A stretch of 6,896 nucleotides of DNA, taken from positions 1 to 6,896 of the forward strand of contig QILJ01000076.1 of the NCBI GenBank assembly GCA_003233295.1, given 5' to 3'. How positions within the stretch are numbered: the stretch's first letter is position 1; the number at the start of each line of letters is the position of its first letter. Of the stretch, positions 1-6,154 are shown in pieces. Source of the DNA: Ignavibacteria bacterium. GTDB lineage: Bacteria; Bacteroidota; Ignavibacteria; Ignavibacteriales; Melioribacteraceae. The position numbers and the translations under genes are program-made. Under the pieces are notes generated by a model. That model ran no database searches. It was not told where the DNA came from and saw only the letters and a list, made by a program, of their open reading frames with translations.

Positions 1-1
1 C

Positions 2-127
2 GTGATAAATCTAGGGTCAAAACCACATATTTCCGGCTTCTGTCAAATTCATTTTTCGAATAAGTTAGCGGAGCAAACTGTCAAATCTAGGATAGAACAG
101 CCTGCGGAGATGGCTGTAAGTGAGTAA
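2..127 (+). pseudogene. Possible C-terminal remnant of a HicB-like antitoxin
   Basis: This frame is open from the window edge to a TAA at 125-127, about 41 codons. Its last residues read roughly VKSRIEQPAEMAVSE. That resembles the tail of one class of HicB proteins, which ends in a helix of the type 'ADRIEHGEPxPE...'. The frame runs 8 nt into the GTG that starts the hicA-like frame, as expected for a translationally coupled hicB-hicA pair. The upstream part does not look like a clean HicB fold and the 5' end lies outside the window, so this may be a degraded or truncated gene, or only a chance open frame. The main support is its position in front of a recognisable hicA relic. Confidence 0.3.
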
Positions 128-338
128 ATTAATCTCTGTCAGCTGAAAGGAGCTTGTCAAACGGTTGAAGGAACTGAGATTTGAAGGTCCATAATAAAGT
201 GGAAAACATCCATTTATGGTAAAGAGTGATTTGACTTTAACTATACCTAATCCACACAGGAAAAAGATAGGCGTGCCTTTGCTTTCAAGAATTCTAAAGC
301 AGGCTGGAATATCTCGGGATGAATGGATAGGAAAGTGA
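120..338 (+). pseudogene. hicA: hicA-like toxin pseudogene (three in-frame stops)
   Basis: Read from GTG at 120 to TGA at 336-338, one frame gives a compact protein of about 72 codons, a normal HicA length. Three stops interrupt it: TGA at 144 and TAA-TAA at 192-197. The pieces read SKLISVS, then KELVKRLKELRFEGP, then SGKHPFMVKSDLTLTIPNPH, then a C-terminus with LLSRILKQAGISRDEW. This matches HicA, a small dsRBD-like mRNA interferase: an N-terminal helix ('ELIKxLKELGFE'), the G-K/S-H strand carrying the catalytic histidine (codon 207-209), a 'TIPNPH' strand and the 'ILKQAGIS' helix. No frameshift is needed, so decay is by point mutation only. An internal ATG at 216 could in principle start the distal half, but that piece would lack the catalytic strand and the first helix. 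Inactivation is directly visible; the family assignment rests on recognised motifs. Confidence 0.72.
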
Positions 339-409
339 GTTGCATGCACATGATGAGATGCCAAAGAACACAAAGAGAGAAGGTTCTTCTAACTTCTTAG
401 GCGAGAGGG

Positions 410-435
410 GAATACCACCAAAATTGGTATCATTC
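410..435. repeat. Inverted repeat / hairpin
   Basis: ATACCA at 412-417 pairs perfectly with TGGTAT at 425-430 around a 7-nt loop. The stem extends with GAAT/ATTC across a small bulge. An alternative register pairs ACCAA with TTGGT. It lies about 75 bp after the hicA relic, where it could be an old terminator or part of a small repeat element. No role can be shown. Confidence 0.4.
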
Positions 436-460
436 CTGTAGCATAAGCTTTTTAATATCT

Positions 461-498
461 AAAACTGCAATAAAATCAAGTTTTAAAAACTTCAGTTT
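461..498. repeat. AT-rich nested inverted repeat
   Basis: AAACTG at 462-467 is the inverse complement of CAGTTT at 493-498. Inside it, AAGTTTT and AAAACTT (478-492) form a second, nearly perfect palindrome. It lies beyond the 3' end of the antisense proteinase gene and could act as a terminator or processing site, but AT-rich palindromes also arise by chance in such DNA. Confidence 0.3.
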
Positions 499-677
499 AA
501 CCCTTACCTGGGAGGTTATGCAAATAAAAGGAACTTTTAATCTAATAACTATAAGTGGTTTTTGGAAAAACATATCTTTTTTTCTTGATTTGTGTTTTTG
601 GATTAATATCTATGATGCTTATGCTAACCTGATTGAATTTATGCAACCTAACTTTTGGAATTATTCTAATTTCCATT

Positions 678-1805
678 TCATTTTTCATTCCAACCACCCT
701 TTATTGCCAATATTTTTATATCAATCTGAGGAGATTGTCTGATAATCTCCTCTCTAACTTGCTCAGTAACTAATCCAGTAGCATCTTGTAAAAGTTGCTG
801 AACCAATCTTTGTGTCTCTTCAGGTATTTCTGAAACATCAACATCAGCAGGTAATGTTAAATTTAGATTTATATTAATTTGAGGTGCTTCGGGAATCTGT
901 CTAATCTTTCTAACTTTTATTGAATACTCAAAATAATGAATTTTATATGATGATTCGATTAATGCTATCTTCAAATCAGTTAATTCTTTCTCTTCATCTT
1001 TAAGTAATAATTCATTAAACTGGATTGGTTTCAATAAATCTAATTCTTTTTCATAATCAACTATTAGTTCCCACATTAACTTACTTAATCCTTCATCTGC
1101 AAACTCAACATTTAAACCAATTCCTTTTGCTTCTTTTCGATTAATTCCATGACCATGAGAGAACATCCTTTCAGTTAATGATTCAACAATTGTTTGTGCT
1201 TTACTTTCATCAATTTTCTCTTTATGAGAATTTAACATTTTTTTGGCAACTAATCTTATGTGGGAATAAGTCCTATAAATTATCCCTAATGTCAATGGAG
1301 TAACATCTTGAGCCAATTGAGAAATAACTTGACATAGAGCATCCTGGTCAGTTAGATTTACCTTTTCTTTCATAAATGAGATATATGCTGTAACATCTTC
1401 CGTGTTTATAGGTTTGTTTATTTCTCCTGTTGAGGGCATTTCTAAAGTAGGATCAATTGGACCTAACTCTCCTTTTGGACTCATGATTATTTTATCTGCA
1501 CCTAAAGCAATTAGTGTAGCTGCACTATATGCTTTGCTAGGAATTAACACAGTTAGATTTTCACAGTATTCTCTTATCATACTTACGATTTTCCAAGGAG
1601 TACTTACATCTCCACCCCTACTGTATAAAAATAAATCAATATTTTTAACTTTCCCAAATTTGAGTAAATGGTCATACATAGGTCGTACTGCATCTTCTGA
1701 AATATTGGCTTCAGCACCACGTCTATCACCAGTTAAGTATACAAGTACCTTAGACTGTCTATTTTCTTCAATTTCCTTAATAATATTTAACCTATCATTT
1801 CTCAT
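678..1805 (-). CDS. SDH-family Clp-fold serine proteinase
   Basis: This 375-residue cytosolic protein, with no signal peptide or membrane segment, has the Clp/SppA-type crotonase fold of the 'serine dehydrogenase proteinase' (SDH) family. After a short N-terminal helix comes a strand (KVLVYLTG, 19-26). The oxyanion-type glycine pair is in LYSRGGD (60-66). The presumed nucleophile is Ser94 in KAYSAATLIALGAD (91-104), followed by the family signature LGPIDP (114-119). A His-rich segment with EAK..GL (SHGHG 216-220 to about 231) may supply the general base. The C-terminal 80 residues include a beta-prone stretch rich in alternating Asn/Leu (about 307-320), then a Glu/Gln-rich helix; I do not recognise a separate domain there. 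The start is ATG at 1805. No ribosome binding site precedes it and a TATA box lies about 29 bp upstream, so a leaderless mRNA is likely. Physiological substrates are unknown. Family assignment is firm; the catalytic assignment is inferred by analogy. Confidence 0.85.
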   Translation of the reverse strand: MRNDRLNIIKEIEENRQSKVLVYLTGDRRGAEANISEDAVRPMYDHLLKFGKVKNIDLFLYSRGGDVSTPWKIVSMIREYCENLTVLIPSKAYSAATLIALGADKIIMSPKGELGPIDPTLEMPSTGEINKPINTEDVTAYISFMKEKVNLTDQDALCQVISQLAQDVTPLTLGIIYRTYSHIRLVAKKMLNSHKEKIDESKAQTIVESLTERMFSHGHGINRKEAKGIGLNVEFADEGLSKLMWELIVDYEKELDLLKPIQFNELLLKDEEKELTDLKIALIESSYKIHYFEYSIKVRKIRQIPEAPQININLNLTLPADVDVSEIPEETQRLVQQLLQDATGLVTEQVREEIIRQSPQIDIKILAIKGGWNEK

Positions 1806-1828
1806 TATAAATCAAATATAGTATTAAA

Positions 1829-1839
1829 CTATATATAAA
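1829..1839 (-). promoter_or_regulatory. Archaeal TATA box of the proteinase gene
   Basis: On the - strand this reads TTTATATATAG, a near-consensus archaeal TATA box. Its centre is about 29 bp upstream of the proteinase ATG. Because archaeal transcription starts about 25 bp after the box, the mRNA should begin at or within a few bases of the start codon. This agrees with the lack of a Shine-Dalgarno sequence. Confidence 0.6.
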
Positions 1840-1881
1840 TGTAATGGATTTTTGATTAAAAGTCCCATAAATTGTAAAATT

Positions 1882-1960
1882 GCTCCCTCCAGAGCGGTTG
1901 TCACAGTGCAAGTCTCCTCCATGAAGCAGAAAGCTCTCTGCTTCAGCGGGAGTAGTTCAT
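1882..1960 (+). mobile_element. IS200/IS605-type remnant: tnpB C-terminal codons and right-end hairpin
   Basis: A short frame ending around 1960 reads SSMKQKALCFSGSSSY from 1915, very like the extreme C-termini of archaeal TnpB proteins encoded across the element's right end. The DNA forms a perfect 8-bp stem with a 6-nt loop (GAAGCAGA 1923-1930, TCTGCTTC 1937-1944). It is followed by GGGAGTAGTTCA, a typical IS200/IS605 right-end motif; in live elements this same segment ends the omega (guide) RNA scaffold. No other part of tnpB or tnpA is found, so this is a scar about 80 bp long, lying between the divergent proteinase and TPR-HEPN genes. What is seen is the hairpin and motif; the TnpB origin is inferred from resemblance. 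Confidence 0.6.
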
Positions 1961-2125
1961 ACCTTTCCCATGATGTGAACTAACGAGAATTTGGAAGAAC
2001 CCTATAGCGAAGACTCAAAGCGTATTTTCAAGCTGGAAAATGACAACCGAATGAGGAAGATAGGGACAACTATTGAAAGTTCACGAAATATTTTTATGTC
2101 TCAAAGCGAAAACTTGTCAAGTAGA
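1961..2125. other. Intergenic remainder with a short open frame, no recognised gene
   Basis: After the insertion-sequence scar, one + strand frame is open from 1979 to a TAA at 2135-2137, with an ATG at 2051 (28 codons if used). The product is hydrophilic and unrecognised, and no ribosome binding site is convincing. It may be a leftover of a former gene or chance. The segment leads directly into the putative promoter of the TPR-HEPN gene. Confidence 0.35.
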
Positions 2126-2134
2126 GATATAAAG
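2126..2134 (+). promoter_or_regulatory. Putative TATA box of the TPR-HEPN gene
   Basis: GATATAAAG is centred about 27 bp before the ATG at 2157, a position that predicts a leaderless or nearly leaderless mRNA. The only purine-rich candidate for a ribosome binding site (AAGGA, 2136-2140) is about 16 nt from the ATG, too far to be typical. The box is weaker than that of the divergent proteinase gene. Confidence 0.4.
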
Positions 2135-2156
2135 TAAGGATAAGATATGATGCTAC

Positions 2157-4703
2157 ATGGAGAAAAAAGATTATGAAAACAAAGTTCGGTATATGCAGAA
2201 AGAGTTTGATGAAAAAAATGATTATATAATCGGACTGTTTCTCTTACAGGATGTTGAATCTGCAAAAGAAGAAGGCCGTAGAAGTATAGTTGAATACACC
2301 CTCAAAGAATATCCTGATTTTTATGCCGAATTGTTCACAGAAATTTTTATCCGACCTTACGGTGGACCTATATATTTCACAGAACTATTACCACATTTAG
2401 ATATAAAGTACATCCTCGATTACCTAAAGTCGAAAATTTCAGAAGTAACTGATATTGAAAAGGAGAAATATCTTGAATTTTTCCGAATTATCTATAATTA
2501 TCTAATTCAGATTGCTACCTTAATTTTGCTTAAACGTATTGGAGATAATACCAATTTTAATAAGCTTTATACATTAATGCAAAATCAAATGGCGCCTCAT
2601 AGCCACTTGGATGAACATATTGAATTCTTTGAAAAAAATCTTTATAAAGGATTTATTGTTGAGGCTGCACGTTACCTTTATTCAGAAGGAATTGATACTG
2701 TCTATGCGTTTGAGAATATAATATTTAGATTCCCTTTGGAAATAAATGGAATTTTAGAAGATAATTATGAAACTCTGGCAAAATCTGCACAGGAGGATGA
2801 ATTTGAAGCATATATAATCATAAACTTTTATTTTGTTTTAATCGATTATTATGTGTTAAAAGTGAGAGATATCGACAGGGCTGAAAGATTGGTTGATTTT
2901 TTAATCAAAGATTTCTATGATTATGTGGGGGTTGAGGATAAATTCCTTCGTGTGAAAGTTGCGAATCGGAAATTAGAGGAAGTCAAACATTACATTGAGA
3001 ACAAATATCGGAAAGAAGATATTGAACAAAATCCACGCTTTCTAATGTATTTAAGTGAATACCATCAACTATATGGGGAGATACCAGAGGCAATAGACAA
3101 AAGTAAAAAAGCCTTTGAGGTTTCTGGAAAGTCCTCCGAATATTTGGCAGAATATTGTAAAGTTCTCATCTTAAAAGATCCTGACGAAGCAAAGAATGCG
3201 TTAAGGGATTATTTAAAAGACAAAGATAATATTTTGAGGCCAGACCACTTGATGTTTTTAACATCGGTTTTTTTTAATTTGGATTTAGCAGTTGCCAAAG
3301 AACTACTAGATTACTATTCTTCAAACTACCTTGAAAGAGAGCAAAAAACAGTTCCACATTTTCTATATTTATTATCCCAATATCACTTAAAGATGGGCAA
3401 TTTCTCAGAATATGAAAAGTCGCTAAAAGAAATTGTAAAAAATTATCCCTATTTTGAAGTTTGTTATAGAAAGCTCTCTGAGTTGTATTCTGATAAAACA
3501 AAAGAGCTATACGATATCGAAAAAGCAATCAGTTATGCCAGAAAATGCGCTGAAATAAGGGATATTGAACCCGAGTATTATACAGGCCTTTGTTACCTCA
3601 ACTCAGAACAGTATCCAAAGGCTATTGAAGATTTTGAAAAATTCGTAACTGGGGGAGATATCCCTCCTGCTTATAGTAGAGCATATTTACACTTGTTTAA
3701 GGCTTACAATGAAATAGGTGACGACAATAGCGCCTGTAAATGGGCTGAAAAGTACATGGATTTGTATGATCCAGCTATCCGGCTGCAAATGTATAGAGAC
3801 CCAACAATGGATACTCAGAGCCTATTACAAAATGACTTAAATTTCTTCTCTATTGTTTCTAAAAAATGTTTGAAACTCAGGAAAAAAGCTGAAAGGTACT
3901 TAAGAGAATATAATACATGGACAAAGTCACTGGATAAGTCTCTGGAATTAGAAAAAGCCAGTATTGAAAATGAAGCACTGAAACAGAAAATTAGTGACAT
4001 GGAAAAAGAACTGAGTTCGATTAAAGAAAAATATCGTGCCCTCGACCTTGATGATGAAGAAAAACTAAGCTCATTCTTCAATGAAATTGAAAGAAATGAA
4101 GATGCTAGATTGCAAATCCTAAAAAAGATTCATAACAAAACATGGATTGAGTCTGAAATTTTTCTAAAAGGGTTACTGCCCAAATTTGACAAATTATCAA
4201 ACAAATTGAAAAAGATCATTCAAAGTGCTGAGTTCATGTTCAAAGTAAATCATGCAGAAGCAGATTTCTCGGGTATTATACTAAATTATGCAAAAGCAGT
4301 TGAAATCATCCTTGACGATAAAATATGCAGACCTTTCTGGGAAGGATATAGCTCTAAGGAAATTCAACATACAGAAATCAAAGATCATATAATTTTTGCT
4401 AATTCACCTAAATATCTTCCAGAGTCCAGATTTATTACTTTAGGGCAATGGTCGAAGCTTATTAAGGACTCTCAGTCTTCACAAAGGAGTGATTTGGATA
4501 AAATATCCCAGGGCTTTCTTGAAAACTTAAGGAGTTTACACCCTCAAATTTTGGAAAGCGAAAGCATAAGATTACATTTTGTTAAATTGCGCGACAGCAG
4601 AAATGGAAGTGCTCATACAAAAACCATTACAAAGGAAGGTGCATCGAAAACAGTTCAAGATTTTAGAATATTTATAAATGATTTAACAGATTTATTTTAT
4701 TAA
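2157..4703 (+). CDS. TPR / coiled-coil protein with C-terminal HEPN-like domain
   Basis: This large, soluble, almost all-helical protein has 848 residues and no signal peptide or membrane span. Residues 1-290 form an unrecognised helical region. From about 292 to 535 come degenerate TPR-like helical pairs with Y/L/A spacing, for example YLSEYHQLYGEIPEAIDKSK (298-317) and YYTGLCYLNSEQYPKAIEDF (474-493), a protein-binding or sensing solenoid. Residues 590-628 are a Glu/Lys-rich coiled coil. The C-terminal part (about 660-848) looks like a HEPN domain: an early helix ILNYAKAVEIILDDK (708-722) and a late helix ending in RDSRNGSAH (812-820). There R815-N816-x3-H820 is the RX4H signature with the usual polar residue after Arg; in catalytic HEPN RNases this Arg and His cleave RNA. 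I infer a solenoid-controlled ribonuclease, plausibly defensive. No MNT or other antitoxin partner is adjacent. It is divergent from the proteinase gene and converges on the PIN operon. HEPN proteins can also be non-catalytic, so activity is not assured. Confidence 0.8.
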   Translation: MEKKDYENKVRYMQKEFDEKNDYIIGLFLLQDVESAKEEGRRSIVEYTLKEYPDFYAELFTEIFIRPYGGPIYFTELLPHLDIKYILDYLKSKISEVTDIEKEKYLEFFRIIYNYLIQIATLILLKRIGDNTNFNKLYTLMQNQMAPHSHLDEHIEFFEKNLYKGFIVEAARYLYSEGIDTVYAFENIIFRFPLEINGILEDNYETLAKSAQEDEFEAYIIINFYFVLIDYYVLKVRDIDRAERLVDFLIKDFYDYVGVEDKFLRVKVANRKLEEVKHYIENKYRKEDIEQNPRFLMYLSEYHQLYGEIPEAIDKSKKAFEVSGKSSEYLAEYCKVLILKDPDEAKNALRDYLKDKDNILRPDHLMFLTSVFFNLDLAVAKELLDYYSSNYLEREQKTVPHFLYLLSQYHLKMGNFSEYEKSLKEIVKNYPYFEVCYRKLSELYSDKTKELYDIEKAISYARKCAEIRDIEPEYYTGLCYLNSEQYPKAIEDFEKFVTGGDIPPAYSRAYLHLFKAYNEIGDDNSACKWAEKYMDLYDPAIRLQMYRDPTMDTQSLLQNDLNFFSIVSKKCLKLRKKAERYLREYNTWTKSLDKSLELEKASIENEALKQKISDMEKELSSIKEKYRALDLDDEEKLSSFFNEIERNEDARLQILKKIHNKTWIESEIFLKGLLPKFDKLSNKLKKIIQSAEFMFKVNHAEADFSGIILNYAKAVEIILDDKICRPFWEGYSSKEIQHTEIKDHIIFANSPKYLPESRFITLGQWSKLIKDSQSSQRSDLDKISQGFLENLRSLHPQILESESIRLHFVKLRDSRNGSAHTKTITKEGASKTVQDFRIFINDLTDLFY

Positions 4704-4919
4704 CTTAAGTACTTCGTAAAGTAATTTCCGAAAGCTAGTAATAAGCAGGAAGGGGATTAGGGTCCTTCCAAATTCTCACAAAAATTCCTATTAAATCACC
4801 TTTGAATCACCACTTTTAATATTAAACTATCATTGTTTAATCAGTGTAGTTATTTCACTGGGAATTAATTCAAAAGAAGACCTGCAGAGACTTGCTGAAC
4901 GATGACTCCCACAAGGACC
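4704..4919. other. Convergent intergenic region
   Basis: These roughly 215 bp separate the 3' ends of the TPR-HEPN gene and the PIN gene. No gene is seen. A hairpin at 4748-4769 is the clearest structure. AT-rich tracts around 4780-4840 give short oligo-T runs on both strands that could end either transcript. At about 4903-4912 the - strand reads TGTGGGAGT, faintly like the right-end motif seen in the insertion-sequence scars elsewhere in the window, but no hairpin accompanies it. Confidence 0.4.
4748..4769. terminator. Hairpin in the convergent region, possible terminator
   Basis: GGAAGG (4748-4753) pairs with CCTTCC (4764-4769) around a 10-nt loop, about 45 bp after the stop codon of the TPR-HEPN gene. 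There is no strong oligo-T run directly after it. Archaeal termination relies mainly on T tracts, so the terminator role is tentative. Confidence 0.3.
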
Positions 4920-5459
4920 CTAATTCCTTTCTGTCAAATTAAAGGGTCTTCCACTTCTCGTTACTGTCAGCTTGACTTTATTCAGAATAGCATTAATTTC
5001 TTCCTCGGAAAGTTTGCCATCCGAACAGCAACAATTCACAAGAAATCTCAAACTATATCTTACAAATTTATTTAGTTCTTTAATGTTATTATTTACCCAC
5101 CTACGTGCAGGATTGTCATCCAGGATTAGCGAGTGAAGTTCTGATTTTTTGTAAAGAAAATATGCTATTGCCATGCATTCATATTCACCCTTTTCAAATA
5201 TCCTGTCTCCAATAATACTGAGCAGAGAAGAGTAGTCATATCTTTCTAAAATATTAACAGTAGATTTAAATCTAATATCATTAATTATATCACTGTGTTT
5301 TTCCGAAATCTCACTTAATACTACTCTTCCAATAAAAAATTCATATTTTTTGGTAATTTCTACAAGTGTTTCAGAATCATCAATCTCATCCGGTGATAAA
5401 AAAGCAATATAAAAGGAACTATCACTTACAACGTAATCTTCCGAGTTCACCTGATCCAT
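4920..5459 (-). CDS. PIN-domain protein (VapC-like putative ribonuclease)
   Basis: This 179-residue protein has the PIN-domain pattern of metal-binding acidic residues. D13 sits in the first strand (VVSDSSFYIAFL). E50 lies in VVLSEISEK. E92 and/or E94 are in GEYECMAIAYFL (91-102), equivalent to the 'GExEAIxLA' motif. D114-D115 are in LILDDNPARRWV (111-122). PIN domains are Mg2+-dependent ribonucleases found in VapC toxins and related enzymes. About 35 residues after the core, including SDGKLSEEEINAIL (146-159), form an extra C-terminal helical extension. The ATG lies inside the end of the upstream gene, with a 13-nt overlap in a different frame, so the two are translationally coupled. The preferred reading is the toxin-like or effector half of a two-gene unit; a target RNA cannot be deduced. 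All expected acidic positions are present, so the gene looks intact. Confidence 0.8.
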   Translation of the reverse strand: MDQVNSEDYVVSDSSFYIAFLSPDEIDDSETLVEITKKYEFFIGRVVLSEISEKHSDIINDIRFKSTVNILERYDYSSLLSIIGDRIFEKGEYECMAIAYFLYKKSELHSLILDDNPARRWVNNNIKELNKFVRYSLRFLVNCCCSDGKLSEEEINAILNKVKLTVTRSGRPFNLTERN

Positions 5460-6082
5460 CCTGCACTTCTTATCCTTTCTATTAAAGATTCTTGCTTTTC
5501 TTCATCTATTATTCCTTTTTTTATTAGTCTGTCTATAATTTTTTCAGAATTTTTTATTATGTCTCTAGATAATTCAGATCTTTCTGAATATTCTTTAATA
5601 TTCTCATCGGTGTAGAGTAAAAGTAATAGCTCATCCCATTCTAAGCGAGTGTACAGCGGGACTATAAGGTCAACAGCAGAAATCAACGCAAAGGTATCTT
5701 CATCCTCCTTAGCTTTTTCATTTAATCCAGCTACAATTTTTTTGTAAATTTCTTCACCTTTTTCAGTTATCACCAAATATCCGCCTTTTACCCTTTCAGC
5801 CTCTGAGCTTCTTTTTGGTGGTAGATACTCCCAACAGTCAGTTGCATAAGTGGGATTTTTTATAAGTTCATCCAGATCAAAAGAAAATGGACCTCTTAAA
5901 TGTGGTACAAAATCCACCAGCCTTTTTACCTGTGGGTGAAATCTCCACAGGGTGAAGAAGATTTTCTGAAGGTGCAATATGCTTATTCTTCTGTCTGCTT
6001 TGCCGAGGATTAGCAGGATGAGATATTCGACATCTCTTATCTCTCTTTCATCTTCCACCAGTTCATAGCTTGCTTCACTCAA
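5447..6082 (-). CDS. Winged-helix-like protein, putative partner/antitoxin of the PIN protein
   Basis: This 211-residue soluble protein is the first gene of the operon. The N-terminal region (about 16-48, YLILLILGKADRRISILHLQKIFFTL) has the 'short helix, IS..LQK(L/I)' pattern seen in Panacea/DUF4065-type antitoxins. It is followed by GPFSFDLDELI (64-74) and a strand-turn-helix GGYLVITEKGEEIYKKI (100-116), like the wing and final helix of a winged-helix domain. Residues 140-211 are helical and unrecognised. The start is TTG at 6080-6082, chosen because an in-frame TAA directly precedes it and AAAAGGATG on the - strand (6090-6098) gives a well-placed ribosome binding site about 7 nt away. Its 3' end overlaps the PIN gene by 13 nt. 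That order, with a putative DNA-binding protein followed by a PIN protein, resembles toxin-antitoxin operons. The Panacea link is resemblance only; it could instead be a transcription regulator or an unrelated winged-helix protein. Confidence 0.72.
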   Translation of the reverse strand: MSEASYELVEDEREIRDVEYLILLILGKADRRISILHLQKIFFTLWRFHPQVKRLVDFVPHLRGPFSFDLDELIKNPTYATDCWEYLPPKRSSEAERVKGGYLVITEKGEEIYKKIVAGLNEKAKEDEDTFALISAVDLIVPLYTRLEWDELLLLLYTDENIKEYSERSELSRDIIKNSEKIIDRLIKKGIIDEEKQESLIERIRSAGWIR

Positions 6083-6089
6083 TTATTCA

Positions 6090-6098
6090 CATCCTTTT
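6090..6098 (-). promoter_or_regulatory. Ribosome binding site deciding a TTG start
   Basis: The - strand sequence AAAAGGATG lies 7 nt before the TTG at 6080-6082. A stop codon abuts the TTG in the same frame, so no upstream start is possible, and no ATG occurs near the beginning of the coding frame. Together these support TTG initiation for the winged-helix-like gene. Confidence 0.5.
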
Positions 6099-6154
6099 GT
6101 GACTTTCACCCATTCATGGCATTTTATCCTCTCAATCGTTAAGTATGTTTCCCA

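Larger units (their letters stand above)
339..677. other. Non-coding stretch between hicA relic and proteinase gene
   Basis: No convincing gene is seen here on either strand. A + strand frame at 518-742 starts soon after a GGGAGGT, but its product is an aromatic-rich string without domain character and it runs into the antisense proteinase gene, so it is treated as chance. The stretch contains a hairpin at 412-430 and an AT-rich inverted repeat at 461-498. The - strand proteinase gene ends into this region, so its transcript terminator must lie here. No strong hairpin-plus-oligo-T signal is evident. Confidence 0.5.

Noticed and set aside
65..373. 102-codon frame on the - strand
   Set aside because: It lies antisense to the hicA/hicB relic, whose motifs are recognisable on the + strand. 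Its own product has no domain character.
1..480. Group II intron or its ribozyme
   Set aside because: Purine-rich text at first suggested intron domains, but no domain V hairpin or GUGYG start was found, and the HicA reading explains the central part better.
518..742. 74-codon + strand frame preceded by GGGAGGT
   Set aside because: The purine motif is too close to the ATG, the product is aromatic-rich without family features, and the frame overlaps the 3' end of the antisense proteinase gene.
1402..1821. 139-codon + strand frame
   Set aside because: It is wholly antisense to the well-supported proteinase gene, a shadow frame of its coding strand.
3274..4081. Two - strand frames of 84 and 88 codons (3274-3528, 3815-4081)
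   Set aside because: Both are antisense to the TPR-HEPN gene. The Ser/Phe-rich composition of the second mirrors the Glu/Lys-rich coiled coil on the other strand.
4900..4915. Third IS200/IS605 right end in the convergent region
   Set aside because: Only TGTGGGAGT on the - strand matches; there is no hairpin and the following bases diverge.
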